The notes below the pieces were generated by a model. That model saw nothing but the letters and a program-made list of their open reading frames with translations, had not been told where the DNA came from and made no database searches. Made by a program: the position numbers and the translations under genes. A stretch of 64,000 nucleotides of DNA, from contig NC_081149.1 of the NCBI RefSeq assembly GCF_958295425.1, positions 5,547,194-5,611,193 of the forward strand, written 5' to 3'. The DNA is from Solea solea. Taxonomy: Eukaryota; Chordata; Actinopteri; Pleuronectiformes; Soleidae. Positions 1 through 12,819 of this stretch are shown piece by piece; position 1 is the stretch's first letter; each line of letters opens with the position of its first letter.

Positions 1-300
1 AGAGACAGGAATCGTACCTACAACCTTCCAGTTGAAGACATCTTGCCCATTCATACCCATTCACATGCTGCCAGCGCTGCCGTGAAAAATGAACATGTCT
101 TGCCCAAGAACACATAGGCTGGCACAGACGGGAATCAAACCCACAAACTTCTACTGTAATGACAACTTGCCCGTTCACATGCTGGCAGCACAGCCGTCAG
201 ACACAACATGGGGGGGACACATCGGCATAGGCTAGAGACAGGAATTGAACCCACAACCTTCCATTTGGAAAGACCACTTGCTCTACCACTGAGCCATAGA
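1..300 (-). repeat. tRNA-derived SINE-like repeats, head part reiterated
   Basis: On the minus strand, B-box-like GGTTCAAT/GGTTTGATT motifs and CTCAGTGGTAGAGCAAGTGG resemble a tRNA head. The motif AGACAGGAAT(C/T)G..CC(C/T)ACAACCTTCCA occurs near 1 and 236, with a related copy near 128, so the segment is reiterated. Confidence 0.55.
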
Positions 301-1490
301 TTTTAGGAACAATGAAAGTTATCAGTGCCTCACATGTGGGAGTAGTGGCTACCGTTGTTGCCTCACAGCAAGTAGAATGTCAAAGATTCGAACAGCAGTT
401 GTGCGTCTACGTGTGTTGTTTCTCATCTAAAACCACCTGAGGGCTCCATGTTCACGCATAATCAGCAGCCATTTTTCACACCCAAATTTCCCCTTAAGTA
501 TTTTCATACAATAAGAAACTGTAGATCGTGAGGGAACTCAATTCTTTGCAATTCTTTAAACTAATTGACTAATTCTCTCACAACATTTGGCACGAAATGT
601 TTAAACCATGATGACCCATCTTTGCTCGCGGAGACTTTGTCGGACGCTTATTTTCTTACCTTTCACTGGAACCCGTTAATCGTGGAACCTTCCAGAACAG
701 TCAACTTTTCTGCAAATGGGATTTGTATTATTCGTACTTTTCTGTACAAAGAAATTGAAAATTGATTCTTGTTTTTCGGTGAAGGGAAACTTGAGGGTAT
801 ATTTATTGGACAATGGAATCAGTAGATCAATTAATGGACAGTTTGTACCAATAAAGACCTGTGTTATGTTTTTGAAATGGACTATTTTTGCGTTGATGCA
901 TGAAAGAAAAATGAGGAGATTAAAGGGGAAACGAGACAGAGCGGCGATGCAGGTTTTAATTTCACAGACTCCACATGGACAAACATTAGGTCTGTGCTGT
1001 TTTGTGGTTTTGTCTGTTGTTCATTTATTGACTGTGTGTAGACAGGTTCTCTGACGAGGGAGGACGAGAAAGAAAGAAAAGATTGTTTTGTCTTGTAACG
1101 AGAGCCTCATTTTAAATTCCACATCAAAGTCAAAACTACTGTACACAACTACAGTCATTATGTTGTTTAAATGTTATTGTGGCATGAGTTTGAAATCAAA
1201 GTCAGAATTTTTTGACAAATTTTTGTTGCCTTGTTCTCCGGGTTCTCACCCGAACTTCAAACAGACTCCACTCTCACGGTGACGGAGGACAAAATGTCTA
1301 AATGTAGTCAGATCTCCTCTGACTCTGTCTCCACACAGGACAATATGCTACTGAATTTCTTTGTGCTTTCATTTTTGTATTTATCTCTATCTTCTTCTGC
1401 CTTTTACAATTGTATGGAAGTTCTGCAACATCTGAACATCTTGAATATTAAATCTTAACCAAATGCAGGTTTCAAATCATGTCAAACTTG
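300..1490. other. Intergenic, nothing recognised
   Basis: AT-rich sequence. Short open frames (for example 716-1,054) show no motif and no splice context. Nothing is supported. Confidence 0.6.
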
Positions 1491-1539
1491 TCAACATTGG
1501 CCACTATGACACTTTTTGAAACCAGAAGTGTTGCCGTAG

Positions 1540-1640
1540 CCTCCAACCAGAGCCGGCCCCCGGCCTAAGCAAGCTTAGTGGCTGCTTGGGGCCCTCCCCT
1601 GGTGATCAGGCCCCCCACCCATAAGTGTGTACAGATATTT
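1540..1640. repeat. Possible DNA-transposon end (AGAGCCGGCCC)
   Basis: An AGAGCCGGCCCCCGGCC...GGGGCCCTCCCC block resembles a common fish transposon terminus. The opposite end was not found. Confidence 0.3.
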
Positions 1641-1739
1641 TTAGATTTATTTAGATATCTAAATCTAGTGTTGAGCTGAAGTTATTTGGTTTTATTTAGC
1701 CAAGCACCAGCTACTGACCCAAAATCTATTTCTACTTAG

Positions 1740-3335
1740 GGACCTGAAACTGATACAAATTTGTATCATGATTTCAAAATAAAACAACACAATACTGAGT
1801 ATTTGGCTTTATTAGCACTATTTCCACCATCTTAAATTAGTTTTTACTCGCTGCAATAATCAAAAAATCCATTCTGGATTCTCACGTCTTTTAAGAGAAC
1901 AAAGCTGCAGAAGAAAAGCTGTGATTTATCCGCGGCGGAGTTGAATTACAACAAAAGGAAAATGTTAATTGATTTCTAATCAATGTAACCGAGCGGTGTG
2001 GGTTTTCTACGACTGATTCCACAGGTCTGAGAAATGAGGAGCAGCAGAGCGAGAGAGAGAGAGGAGACTTTTAAAAAAACAAAACAAAAAAAAAACAGGC
2101 TGGAGTCAGTCTGATTGCTCCCCGGGGAGACATTTCCACCCGAGTGTCCCACAAATGACATGTTTGTATGTAACGTAATATGCTTTTCTTTAAGAGGTGA
2201 CGCTTTAGTGCGAGACACATTCTTCCCCAGGGCCCCAGCCGTCAAAAACGCTCCCAAAAATGTGTTGCTTGTTTCTCCTCTTCCTCCTCCTCCATCTTTC
2301 CTTCTCTCTTTCCTGGAGCACAGAAACACTCTGGTGAGAGATCGGCTACCTGCTCAGGTGCCCGATTAAGTCTGATTTATGACTCGCAGGAATTCCTGCA
2401 TCTTAACGTGGACGTTGAATGCAACTCATGGGATTGTGCTTTGTTTTAGCTTTAATATTTGAAGCTGCAGTGCGTAGATGTTACTGTTTGATCTTCATGC
2501 ACAAGAACATTCTATATTTGAAAACAGGCTCTGTCAAGCAAAACTATCAGACCTGACTGAGCGCTTGTATGCATGCGGCAGCAGAGCAGGGGCGGGCGGA
2601 GATGAGAACATTTTTATATCTGAATACTTAAGTTGAAAATCGATTACTAAATGAATCATCAACTATTTTGATAATCGATTAATCAGATTGAGTGTTTATT
2701 TTAAAGAATAAAAACAAGTGTTCTGTTTTTTCAGCTTCTTAAAAGTGAATATTTCCTGTTTTCTTTGTTCCATTTAACAAGGAAACTTTGGTTTTTGGAC
2801 AAATGTTCAACAATTTTCAACATTTCCAAAATAAAACAAACACCAAGTTCTATTGAAGAAGAACCAGAACTGATTTAGACCATTCACTCCTCAGGAACAT
2901 GTTTGCTGTGGTAAAAATCAACCAGCAGAGTTGCCCTCTGGTGGCAAAGTTTTTTATTATCATTAAGACACAGAAGCTATACAATGTCCCCTTTTTTGCA
3001 CATGTATTTTGGACTTAAGAAATCAGTGAAACAAATACAAATTTGTATTATGATTTAAAAATAAAACGCAATATTGACCAGAAAACAGCTGCAGAAGAAA
3101 AGCTGTGGACTTGATCATCGATTAATCACATTGAGTGTTCTTTTATAGAAGACAAATGTGAATATTTCCCCGTTTCTTCGCTCAAATTGTGACAAAGAAA
3201 CTTTGTTGTTTGGACGAAACGATCAATATTTTCCACGTTTTCTGTAATTTTATGGACCAAACGAGTACTCGATCAATGGAGAAAGTAATCGACAGTTTTG
3301 GAAATAATCGTTAGTTGCAGCCTACTTGACATAAA
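1740..3335. repeat. Duplicated AT-rich segment with ATCGATTAAT-family repeats
   Basis: Blocks at about 1,750-1,925 and 3,030-3,110 share ACAAATTTGTAT.ATGATTT and CTGCAGAAGAAAAGCTGT. Blocks at about 2,640-2,870 and 3,110-3,330 share CGATTAATCA.ATTGAGTGTT and GAAACTTTG.TTTTTGGAC. The second pair belongs to a dispersed family also seen at 7,690, 37,785, 50,370 (inverted) and 52,455. Confidence 0.6.
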
Positions 3336-3447
3336 ACAAATCACTTCCTGCGTGCAGCACAGGATCTGAACAGAGTCGAGCGCCGAAATTTAGATTGCGT
3401 GAACTCATTTCACAGTGAGACTCATTGTAATGGCCATTCCTTTACAT

Positions 3448-4612
3448 TTAAAGGAGACATTTTATACCCTATTTCCCCAAGTTAAAATAGTTCCCTGGTG
3501 TCCTAATGAACATGTCAGTGACATGCTTTGGTCAAAATACCACAAGTATGAAGCAGCATAGCAGTTCAATAACCCTGCTAAACCCGCCCCTTTCAGAACG
3601 CTCAGTTTTGTGCATGGTCCCTTTATATGCAAATGAGACACAGGCAAACACACACCCACTTCTTCCAGGGGGTTTCTGATTTGTCCTTGTTACAGCGCTC
3701 ACTCGCTCAGCTCCTGTTCCCTCCGCTCCATTCCTCTCCCCCTCCCTCCACTAGTTCTCTGATAATATCAACATGGCAGCGTGCGCGGAAAACAGCGAGA
3801 GTGGCGTCACAGGAAAAGACGTCCGACACAAGGATCAAGCTGAACACTGACCAACTGTAAATCAGTTAAAAACACTTAGCGACAGCACCGCTGATCGCTG
3901 CATAAACTGCCGCTGTATGTGACTGTATCAGACTGAGTCTGTGCTCCGGTCATGGAGGACGTACTGAACAAATATTTTTAATTAGGACGTGTCAGAATGG
4001 TCAGTTATGACCTCTATTTGACCTTTTCTTAAAAATGTGTGTGTTTGTACGTCGGTGAAATACGGTCGCTGACTAAATACGGCGACCGCTGGCCGCAGTC
4101 TGATGTGAAGTGGTGCGAACACACGAACACACGTTTGCTGACTTTATCCGGCACATTAGCTTCATATATAAAATCCTCTGAGGCTGGAAGTTTGTGTAAA
4201 ACACTGTGCTCCACTGTGCAGCCACCAACAGCACACTTGTCCCTCCGCGTTGACATAATACCGCTCTTCCTCCCTCGCCTGCACTCTCGCATTTTATAGG
4301 GACAAGGTGGAGCTAAGTTGGAGCTAAGGTGGAGCTAAGGTGGAGCTAAGGTGGAGCTAAGGTGGAGCTCTCCAAGTAAACTTAGTGGTGGGGTGGTAAC
4401 ATTTGCGGTGAAATACGCATGCTGCCGTCATAAGCGCAGGGAATTCAACATCGCGTGTTTTATCGCCTATACTTACACTAAGGGGGACCACGAAAAAAGG
4501 ACTGAGTATTCTTTTTCCACACTTTGGCGACTGGTAGGGCCTCCAGAGTCCCAAATATAAGTATTGAAATGGTTAAAAAGTTGATTTTGCATATGTTCCC
4601 TTTAAGAGTTAC
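3448..4612. mobile_element. TTAA-ended element carrying a THAP-like reading frame, copy 1
   Basis: The left end is TTTAAAGGAGACATTTTATA and the right end reads, on -, CTTAAAGGGAACATATGCA, giving short terminal inverted repeats after a TTAA. On the minus strand (about 4,292-4,029) a frame reads MSTRRDKCAVGGCTVEHSVL and later VFVCSHHFTSDC. That is a C-x4-C ... C-x2-H pattern like a THAP zinc finger, but the central Trp-containing part is missing. Five ~11-12-bp GGTGGAGCTAA repeats lie at 4,306-4,370. The second copy is at 57,345-58,012. Whether it is piggyBac-like (TTAA target) or another class is undecided. Confidence 0.65.
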
Positions 4613-4619
4613 GTACTAC

Positions 4620-4880
4620 AGCTTTAAGTAATGACTTCCTTTTGTAATGTAGAAGATCATATTGCCGTTGTGAGATTAGTTTGGAGTCGAAGAGTTATGG
4701 CTGCTATGGCTCAATAACGTTAATCTCCAACATTTAGCAAAGCAAATGTCTAAAATGTCAATATTTAACAGAGGAGTCTGGTGCATTTAGTGGTATTTCA
4801 GTTCAGACATAAATCTTACATAAATCTATTGACTTGAAAAGCGTAGCTTCCTGTGAAAATGGTGTTGTGTGACGGGATCA
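4620..4880 (-). repeat. Fragment of dispersed family Z
   Basis: CCAACATTTAGCAAAGCAAA and AAAATGTCAATATTTAACA with GTGGTATTTCAGTT match, in reverse orientation, 58,305-58,445 and 60,120-60,260. Confidence 0.6.
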
Positions 4881-5555
4881 TCCCTGTCTGGTTCTCCCGA
4901 ATGTTATTTCATTAGTTTATTTAGCCTTTTTCTTTTCTTTTTTTAAAAATAAAAGTGCATCTGCTCAGAGGAGCTGTGACGGCGACTGCATGTGTGAGGC
5001 TGCACTCACTCTCTCACATTCACGCACTTTTGGCAGCGGCAACAAAGCAGCCATTCCTCTGGTAACCACCGCCGGTCATTAAGCATAATTTGTCTGGTAT
5101 CCCAGTGTTGAGAGTGCACAAAGGAGGGTGAGTAAAGCCAGCGTGAGGTTGTCTTCTGAGCTGTCATGTGGAGGGATGGTGGGGGGCCCCATGCCGGGGC
5201 AGTGGAGATGGTGGTGGTAGTGGTGGGTCGGGGGGGGGGGGCAGACAGCGACAGAGAGGCTGGCTGGAGCAGCTCCCACAGGACTGCTCGGGGACAGCAG
5301 CAACCCGAGAGGGGACACCCACCCTTCCCCTCCAAATCCCACCTACAGCCGACTGCACCAAGGCAGCCGTGCTTCTGATGCTTAAAACAACAGCCCCCAT
5401 GGTCAGCCAGGCTCCATCCACCCTGCTGGATTTACGCTCGTTTCTCAGTTCCCACCACCCTCCTCTCCACCCTCTGTCTCCTCCTCAATCAGCCAGGAAA
5501 CCTCTCCTTTTCCTGACTTTGGCTCCTCTTTGCGTCTCCTGTAAACTGCTTATGC
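4880..5555. other. Intergenic, low-complexity GGT/CCA tract
   Basis: It contains an AT-rich stretch, then a G-rich/CCACC tract (5,165-5,245). Several overlapping open frames are composition artefacts. No gene is seen. Confidence 0.55.
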
Positions 5556-6375
5556 GATGATGCATTAAAGCTGCAGTGTGTGACCTTTTAGGGGCCAGAG
5601 CACGAATGGCAGGGGCCGAAACGGCTGCTGGCACGAATTTGTGTGAGGAACCCATTGTTTTCCTCATTATTATGATTCTGTGTCATTGTGGTCATTTTTG
5701 AGTTAGCGTGCATAAAACCTCTTGAAACTTTGGATCCGTGTGTTGCGCCCCCTAAGGCGAAAAGTAGATGGAGCAAGCCAAGATTAATGTGCACCGAATT
5801 TCACAAAACTTGGTGAGAACTTGTAACAGCCCAAGACGAACAAAAAAGTAAATTGGGACCGCGGCCTCAACTTAACAGGAAGTCGGCCATTTGGAATGTT
5901 GACGTCCATCTTGGCGATTTGCACGCTTCATAAATGAACAAACTCGTCGTCTGAGAGTGTTTATGAGAGCCTAAGTAAGGATTATCGCGGCCTCATCAGA
6001 CTTGGTGGAAAATTAACATCTGAAAGTGGTTCGGTGAATGTGCGTCAAAAATTGGAAATGGGAGGGGCTAAACGGGGGAAAAAAGCTTTCATTGGGTGAT
6101 TTTTTTATTTTTTTTAAATGTTGAAGAAAAATGAAAGTTGGCACACATGTTCATCATGTCAGGACGGTCCAAAAACCCAACAGGAAAGCCGCCATTTTGG
6201 ATTAAAAGTCCTTATTTTGGAAGGGAGAAATTGGTTCAAATTCAGCAAAATCGCCCCAATTTCTCCCGTCAAACTGCTTAACAACGGCGTCTTTTGGAGC
6301 AACAGAATTCACTTCTGTAGACTTTTTCACTGTGTTTTGCGTCTGCTACGAGACGGACTTTAGTTTATGTTTAAA
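5555..6375. repeat. Interspersed repeat with NGCCATTTTGG-type motifs
   Basis: CAGGAAGTCGGCCATTT and CAGGAAAGCCGCCATTTTGG, with TTTCACAAAACTTGGTGAGA and CAGACTTGGTGGAAAATTAA, are repeated themes seen in common teleost repeats. The limits are uncertain. Confidence 0.45.
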
Positions 6376-7020
6376 AGTTAAATAAGAGCTTTAAAGTACT
6401 TCCATACAGTGGCCCGGCTGTTTTCTTAATGCCAATATGTGCATGGGATAAGCAGACACTTGGCTGCCAACTGTGACACAAGTGCACTTTGGTGCAAGAT
6501 GAGAAAGCAAAATAAATGTTAGTTTATGGTAAAAAAACAAAAAAAACAATAAGAACATGATCAGGTTATATTCAATTCAATTAAGTTACAGAGATCTGGT
6601 GTGGCAGGCAGGTCTGTGGTGTGAAAATAACACAAAACAAATCACCATGTTTGTTTAACACCACTGACCTGTCACGCAGAGACAGCTCTGTGGCCTTGAT
6701 AGGAAATAACCTATAATGACTTTATTGGCTCTATAAGCTCCTCACACCTCCTCCAGTTCACACCTCAGCAGGTTCAACGTGTGACCGTGTTGTTGCTGTG
6801 AAGTCAGACAGACATGGAGACAGACACGGAGACAGAGAGACAGAGAGAGAGGAATTTACAGTTTTTTTTGTTTTCAAAATCTCATTTCCTCCTCAACGGT
6901 AAGAATCTATCACTGGACATTTCAGCGACATTTGTCTTGATCCAGAGTTTAAAAAATGCTCTTTATTCAAACAACCACAACCAATTTGCAAATTTGAGAA
7001 AACAATGACGTCCTAGCCCC
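6375..7020. other. Intergenic, GACAGA-rich
   Basis: A short GACAGA microsatellite lies at 6,803-6,852. The rest shows no gene-like structure. Confidence 0.55.
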
Positions 7021-7190
7021 ACCTCTCTAACCGTTACAGCGCCACATACAGGCTTGGCACATGAACTGCAACAATCGTTGGAGTCGTTTTGTGGGGTGTC
7101 GTGCGTTTGAAGATATTTCTTGAAAATTTTACGACTGTGTAGATAAAGATGATTTTACATGTGGATAAAAGATAAGGAGACAAATGCGTC
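7020..7190. repeat. Dispersed family P (ACAGGCxTGGCA) copy 1
   Basis: TTACAGCGCCACATACAGGC and GGCACATGAACTGCA..GTTGGAGTCGTTTTG match the copies at 31,330 and 31,812 (CCTACAGGCCTGGCATATGT). Confidence 0.55.
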
Positions 7191-8100
7191 TCACTGTCAG
7201 TCCACGGCGTCGCTGTGACAGCGTCTGCCTGTTTGTTTGATGCGCTGCAGCCACGTGGACGCTCGCCGCTCACCGGGCCTCACGGCGGTTTATCTGCTTC
7301 TGTGGAGGTGAGCTGGGAAGCGCCTGGGTGGCAGGGCAGCACACGGGGCCTCCCTGGCTGGCGCCTGTAATTTTACCTTCCCATTCATCAGGCAGAGATA
7401 TTAATAATAACAGCACATCTGGATTCACTTTACTGTCTCGTATTAACCCTTTCCACTGCAGCGCCGACTTCCACTACTACAACCACTACTGCTGCTGCAG
7501 TGATGATGGCGGTCCAGCCAGACAAAAACCTCAACCCCCCCTCCCAACTCAAATCCCATTCCTCTAACTGTCTGTCTTCATTATTGTGTCTCATCTTGAG
7601 CTGCATGCAGTGTTTCCCTTTCCAGACTCACAGAGAAAGACTTCACCTGAAAAACGTCTGAAAAAAGATCTTTCAAAGTAGTTTCTTATTCATAATCAAT
7701 CACTTAGTCATTTTTTTTTATTATCAATTATTCAATTAGTCGTTTGGTCCATAAAAGAAAATATGTTTCCCAAACCTCAAACCAAGTTGATGTCCTTATG
7801 CAATTCAGTTTATTGCATAAAGGAGGAAAGAAACAAAACAAAAATAATTAAAATAGTTTCATAAAAACGTGTCAGTGTAGCTGCCTCTCGTGAGCGTCAT
7901 TCTCCTGTCCCTTTGTAAACATTTGTTTGTTTACAGTGTTGGAGTTTTGGAAAGTAGTAGAACATTGTTCTACAAATGGAAAAAAACGAGTCCTATTTCA
8001 CTTTTCTGCCATCTCTGTGCGGCTCTGTTGTTTGTTTAAGTGAAGTCAGTTTGTTAAGTGAAGACAGACGTTAAAAACCCTTAATTTGAGGAGACTTTAC
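7190..8100. other. Intergenic with a short ATCGATTAAT-family remnant
   Basis: Apart from an inverted remnant at about 7,690-7,760, nothing is recognised. Confidence 0.5.
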
Positions 8101-8104
8101 AGTA

Positions 8105-8375
8105 GCTAGCAGCATGTGTAGCTAATACTGTTGCTACTAGCTTCTACTGTAACTGATAGCTGTTGCTGTGGGTGCTCACTGCTACTATACCTGCTAGCCC
8201 CTATTGTTGCTGCTGCTTACCTGTACTGTAGTAGCTCCGTGCTAGCTGCTACTATGTATGCTAGATGCCACTGAAGCTGCTAAATGCTGTTGTACCTGCT
8301 AGCTGCTACAGCTGCTGCTAACCTGTACTGTAGTTTCACACTGCTAGCTTCTATTTTATATGCTAGATTTGAGGG
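8105..8375. repeat. Degenerate GCTACT/GCTAG minisatellite
   Basis: Imperfect repeats built on TAGCTGCTACT and TGCTAGC extend over about 270 bp. Confidence 0.65.
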
Positions 8376-9690
8376 TTTTTTTTGTTTTTCCCCCCAAAAT
8401 CTAATTTTAAACCCATTTGGAGGTCATTTTCAAATCCGATTATATTTGTCTCAGTCTGAATGCTGAAATCAGATTTCAAATTGTCTTTTGCGTCACTCTT
8501 AATGCGACACACGACCAAAATGCCAAATTTGCCGTAGGAGTGTATACTCATGTTGCAGAATTGTTGACGTGTTTTTCTTGTGTTGTCGAAATGTTTATGG
8601 GAAATAAAAGTATGACCCAGTCCTGAAGGCTCATGTTCTGTTGTTGCTTTTTGATTCTGGTGTCCCTTTAACATGAGGCCAGACAAGTTTATACTGAGCT
8701 CTAACTGGCCGTGTTCAGTTTGTCCACACTGAGGCGGGCGACGAAAGAGCCAATTAGCTGTGTCGTCCATTTCATTTTTAACCAAAATAATCCTAAATGT
8801 CTCCACGAGACGGGGTGTAAAAAGTCAGACATTGGCCTGGCCGCGTGCCGCCGCCGCTGCTGCAGCTACACGAGTGTCCGTCGACACCTCCGCGTGGAGT
8901 AAATCACCCCGCTGAGCTGTCTGTAGGTGGAGCCAGGGCCTCTGCTACTGGCTGCCACGCTTGGCTCGGTGCCTGTCGCCCCGAGACTCCCGCTGGTGGC
9001 AACAGGTGACAGAGGTCTGCTGTGTGTGGAGCTGACAGCCCCCACTCACATCACACAGAATCACTCGCTTCATTACCAGACCTCCCCCCGTCCCTCCCCT
9101 CCTCTCCCCAACTCTGAGCTGCAGAGCAAGAGACAGCGAGACAGACAGAAGAGAGAAACAGAGAGGGAGGGAGGCAGGCAGGGAGGGAGGGAGAGAGAGA
9201 GAGGAGGTGGGAGGCTTTACTACTTCTCTGTGGCACTAAAGTTTTGAGAGGAGGCAAAAAAGCTCATGTGTGCATCACTCATCTGCTCATGAGTCAACAC
9301 TCATGATGTCACGCGCCGCCTTGCCAGCCTCACACACAACTATACTGTATTACCAATTTTCGTATAAAAGGCCTTATTTATTAAAAAAAGGGGAGAGTCG
9401 GCTCTTTTTCCATGCAGCGAACCGAGTCGTACCTCCCAGAGAGCCTGACTGTTAAACCGTTGTGCCACAAACAACCTGCTAAAAACACTTAGAGTATTTC
9501 TCCCGTACAGAAATAAACACTGGCCAATTAGTGTTCTTATTTTTGGAACTGTCCTCGCTGCCAGAGAAGTTGAAAATATAACCGAGCAGACATGGCATGA
9601 CACGGCTGGACTGCAATTTCGCTTCTCTCCTTTTTTAACGTCTCCACGCGGACGTCCAGGAGCTGCTAGAGCGATCGGAGGCCGCGTGCC
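8376..9690. other. Intergenic, no gene
   Basis: A 147-codon minus-strand frame (8,806-8,363) has no recognisable domain. A GAGAGAGGGAGGCAGG purine tract lies at about 9,130-9,205. Confidence 0.5.
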
Positions 9691-9693
9691 GGC

Positions 9694-9728
9694 GCCTCCT
9701 CCTCCTCCTCCTCCTCCTCCTCCTCCTT
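9694..9728. repeat. (CTC)n microsatellite
   Basis: About eleven CTC/TCC triplets. Confidence 0.9.
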
Positions 9729-9963
9729 TTGCGAGGAGAGTTTATGTCTGCGAAAAGCGTATCCTCGCAGGGCGGAACAATAATGCCACTATTATAGCGG
9801 CGCAGAGAGAGATGAATTCACATGAGGACGAGGGCCATCTTTGATTTATGAAGTGTGAATTAGGAGCTGAGAGTTTCAGACCGAGGTGGGGTCGGTGGGG
9901 GAGTTGCATGGCACAAACAGCCGTCTGTGTTGCAGGGGCTGTAGACACTGCGACCTCCCGTCA

Positions 9964-10011
9964 CCCCCCCCCCCCCCCCCCCCCACTTCACCACCACCAC
10001 CATCACCACCC
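9964..10011. repeat. Poly-C followed by CAC triplets
   Basis: A C run of about 20, then CACCACCACCACCATCACC. Confidence 0.9.
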
Positions 10012-10019
10012 ATGGCTGC

Positions 10020-11080
10020 GCTCTCACTCCTGGCCTGTTCGCTCTTTCACAGGAGCATCTGGCACGGCCACAGATGATCTATCTGTTCAGGTCCGGCCAG
10101 ATCGCCATGTGGGGATCAACGCCTCAGCTCTGGCATGATGAGGTTAGAAATGTACTAAATTCCCCTGCTGGCAGCAGGAGACGCCCGCTGTGTGTCTGTG
10201 CTGCTCGTCAGGCTTCATTTACATCACATGGCGGCGTTAGTAAAGCGCTGAGTCATCCATCAGGAGTGCGAGTATTTACCTTGATACCAGTAAAATAAAA
10301 GTTTGACGTGAAACCGCTGACTGAGTCGGCCCAGGGAGGAGCGAGCGCCTGCGTAAGCGTTGAATGTTGCTCTTTCTGTGGTGTTAATATTGGATTTTTA
10401 AATAGTGACATTAACTGCCGTCAACTGAGGCATTAACAGGCCGACAGTTTGTTGACATGTCAGGAGTTCCTTCTTGTCGCCAAACGAGAGATATCATCTG
10501 CGGTGGAACGTGTTTTCCAGCCTGGAATTAAAAGTTAGAGGCTGACGATTTGTCTCACTCGGCTGCTCGTAATCACAGTTTGCACGGTTTAACGGTTTAC
10601 TGGGCAACGGACGACGTTTGTGTCCTTAGCAGCTCCTGTACACGGAGGTAAAGCCTCCCTGCCAAGAAACACTAGAAGATACCGGGTGGTAACACCTCCC
10701 TTTGAGCTCTTAACTGGGTTTGCCATTTTTCCCGTGAAAACCCCAACGCGGCGGCCATCACAGTAACAAAGCAAAAGCAAATAAGGCTCTTAGAGAATCA
10801 ATGTGTATGCAGATGATGGTGTTGTTTCTCCATCACTATTCAAAACCCTGTCTCACACGTACTTTCTCACACGACTGAACCTGCTCTTAATTTGCATAGT
10901 GAAAGAGCGGAGTTTTGAATCTTATCAGCCACGTGATTACTGCGGCTCTTTAAAGTGACAGCTGAGCTTTCAAAGGGCCGAGTGGCAATTTGTTGCACAG
11001 CCAGCGGTAACGAAATAGGTGTAAGCCACTTAACAAAAGTCTGGCCTGCTTTATCTTGCAGTGTGTGACGGTCTTTTCTG
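10020..11080. other. Intergenic, possible conserved non-coding sequence
   Basis: Little repeat content. The stretch at about 10,385-10,470 has balanced composition and could be a conserved element. No gene is seen. Confidence 0.35.
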
Positions 11081-11195
11081 ACTGGAAACTTGAGTTTGTG
11101 TTGCTTTGTAAAAACCGCTCACCTGCCACACCGAAGTCAATAGAGAAAACAGGCGATTTAACATGATGGCAGTCAGAAGTTGTTGATCCACTCAA
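11080..11195. mobile_element. Hairpin element family H, half copy
   Basis: It contains the left arm (CACACCGAAGTCAATAGAG...) and the TTGTTGATCCACT inner motif of the ~240-bp family seen at 16,528, 22,326, 23,641, 24,961 and 27,030. The right arm is absent. Confidence 0.5.
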
Positions 11196-11199
11196 AAGT

Positions 11200-12590
11200 A
11201 AGTCGAAATAAGTTATTTGGTCACTTCACTGTTTGAAATTCTCCCCTTTTATCATGTTTTCATATCTGAGATGTCACTCTCGCTCTTCGGCAGCGATCAC
11301 TGAGCACTTTTGTTCTCGTTTCTTGGTGGAATGACTTTGTTTGGATGCAGACTGTGAGTCTGTGAGACTTTATGGAGGAATGGAAGGAACACATGCTCCC
11401 ACTGAGACTCGGGTGCTTTGAGTATTAACTCTTAAACCTGTGGGGAAAAATTAGCTACGTGTGCTAATTATAGTCCTTGTAAAAAGGACAGAATAAGGGG
11501 TGGTGCCTGGCCTGTGCACTCACACAGTTTCTTCTGCTGTGTTCTCACATGAGCTCGCTCAGACAGTATCTGGAGTTGGAGACATTTACATTCTCACATA
11601 CGGTGTCTCTTTGGACAGTCTCTGGAGAATCTCCAGATTTTATTGCACGTCTCAACGAAGCTCTAGAACAATCTGTAAACATCATGATCCTGAGAACTTC
11701 TTTCAGTTGCTCCCAATTATCTTTATCATGCTCTTTCTTGTCCCACGTTGTTGTTTTGCTATAGACTTTACACTGGATGTTCCTGAACCAACGTTCTCAA
11801 CGTTCTCCGTGCTTGGAACCAACATAAACAACTTCTTCAGACTCCATTCAGACCTCATCGTGTCTAAGTCGCTCCAAGTTTAGGTCAGATCTGAAGAGTA
11901 ACTGTATGTGTCCACGTTCCTGAGCTACATGAACATCATGACATCCTCTTATTAAAGGTGTTTTATGCACCGTCATGAAAGAAACATGTTGTTGTTTTAC
12001 ATTTAGCCTTTTTGAGGGGTTCAAATTAAGGATCTTGCTGGTATGACCTGTATATTCTCCTTTAACCACTTCCTTTTAGCTTTTATATTCTGTCGCACGT
12101 TTTAGACCTGAAATCGCTTCGTCTCTGTAATGACTCGTACTATTTCTACGGCTGATCTTGACCACGACTCGCCTGGAAGAACAGATCTTGGGACCTTCCT
12201 GGCTTTTAAATAAAGGACAAAATAAGTTCCCCCTTAAAATCGACGTGACATCGGTGTGTATTTGAAAACATGACAAAGTATTAAACGGATTTCAACGCTT
12301 GCACTTAGTGCTATCCACTCAAGATACTGTGACTGAGGAAAAATATGGTTTTCTGAAGCGAACAAGCTTGTATTTTGTTGTTCGCGTCGACCCCAAACGC
12401 TGAAGTAAATGATGTAAACTGAAGGTTTGCGTCGAACGAAAGATAAAAATAGTGCGGATTGCAGGAATGCGAGAGCGTCGTGTGACTCGTGGTCAGTGGT
12501 CAGTGGCAGGGCGATTAATTTTAATTAAGACTCTCAGCAGGAGTGATTATTGTGATTGTGTGCTCTTGGCTCGCAGAGGAATGATGAAGG
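11200..12590. other. Intergenic, nothing recognised
   Basis: The frames at 11,500-11,883 and 11,549-11,764 overlap and have no motifs. Confidence 0.5.
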
Positions 12591-12591
12591 T

Positions 12592-12710
12592 GTGTGTGTG
12601 TGTGGTGAGGGGTTGGGGGGGTTGGTTGGTGGGGGGGGGACTAAACAAACTAGCAAATTGCACACCTCCCCAAGTGCCAGAGTAAACAGCAGCAGCAGCA
12701 GCAGCAGCCA
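12592..12710. repeat. GT, G-rich and CAG microsatellites
   Basis: A short GT run, a GGGTTGGGGGG tract and six CAG triplets (about 12,689-12,708). Confidence 0.85.
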
Positions 12711-12819
12711 CTTCATGTCTGTGTGTATTCAGCTTGGCAGTGAAGCCTCAATTAGCACCAGGTGTGAAGCCACGCAGCGACGGAGATAAAGAAGCACGTG
12801 AAAAGGTGCTCTGTGTCTC

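Noticed and set aside
8363..8806. 147-codon open frame on the minus strand
   Set aside because: No motif, no splice context, low-complexity AT-rich end. It is best explained by chance.
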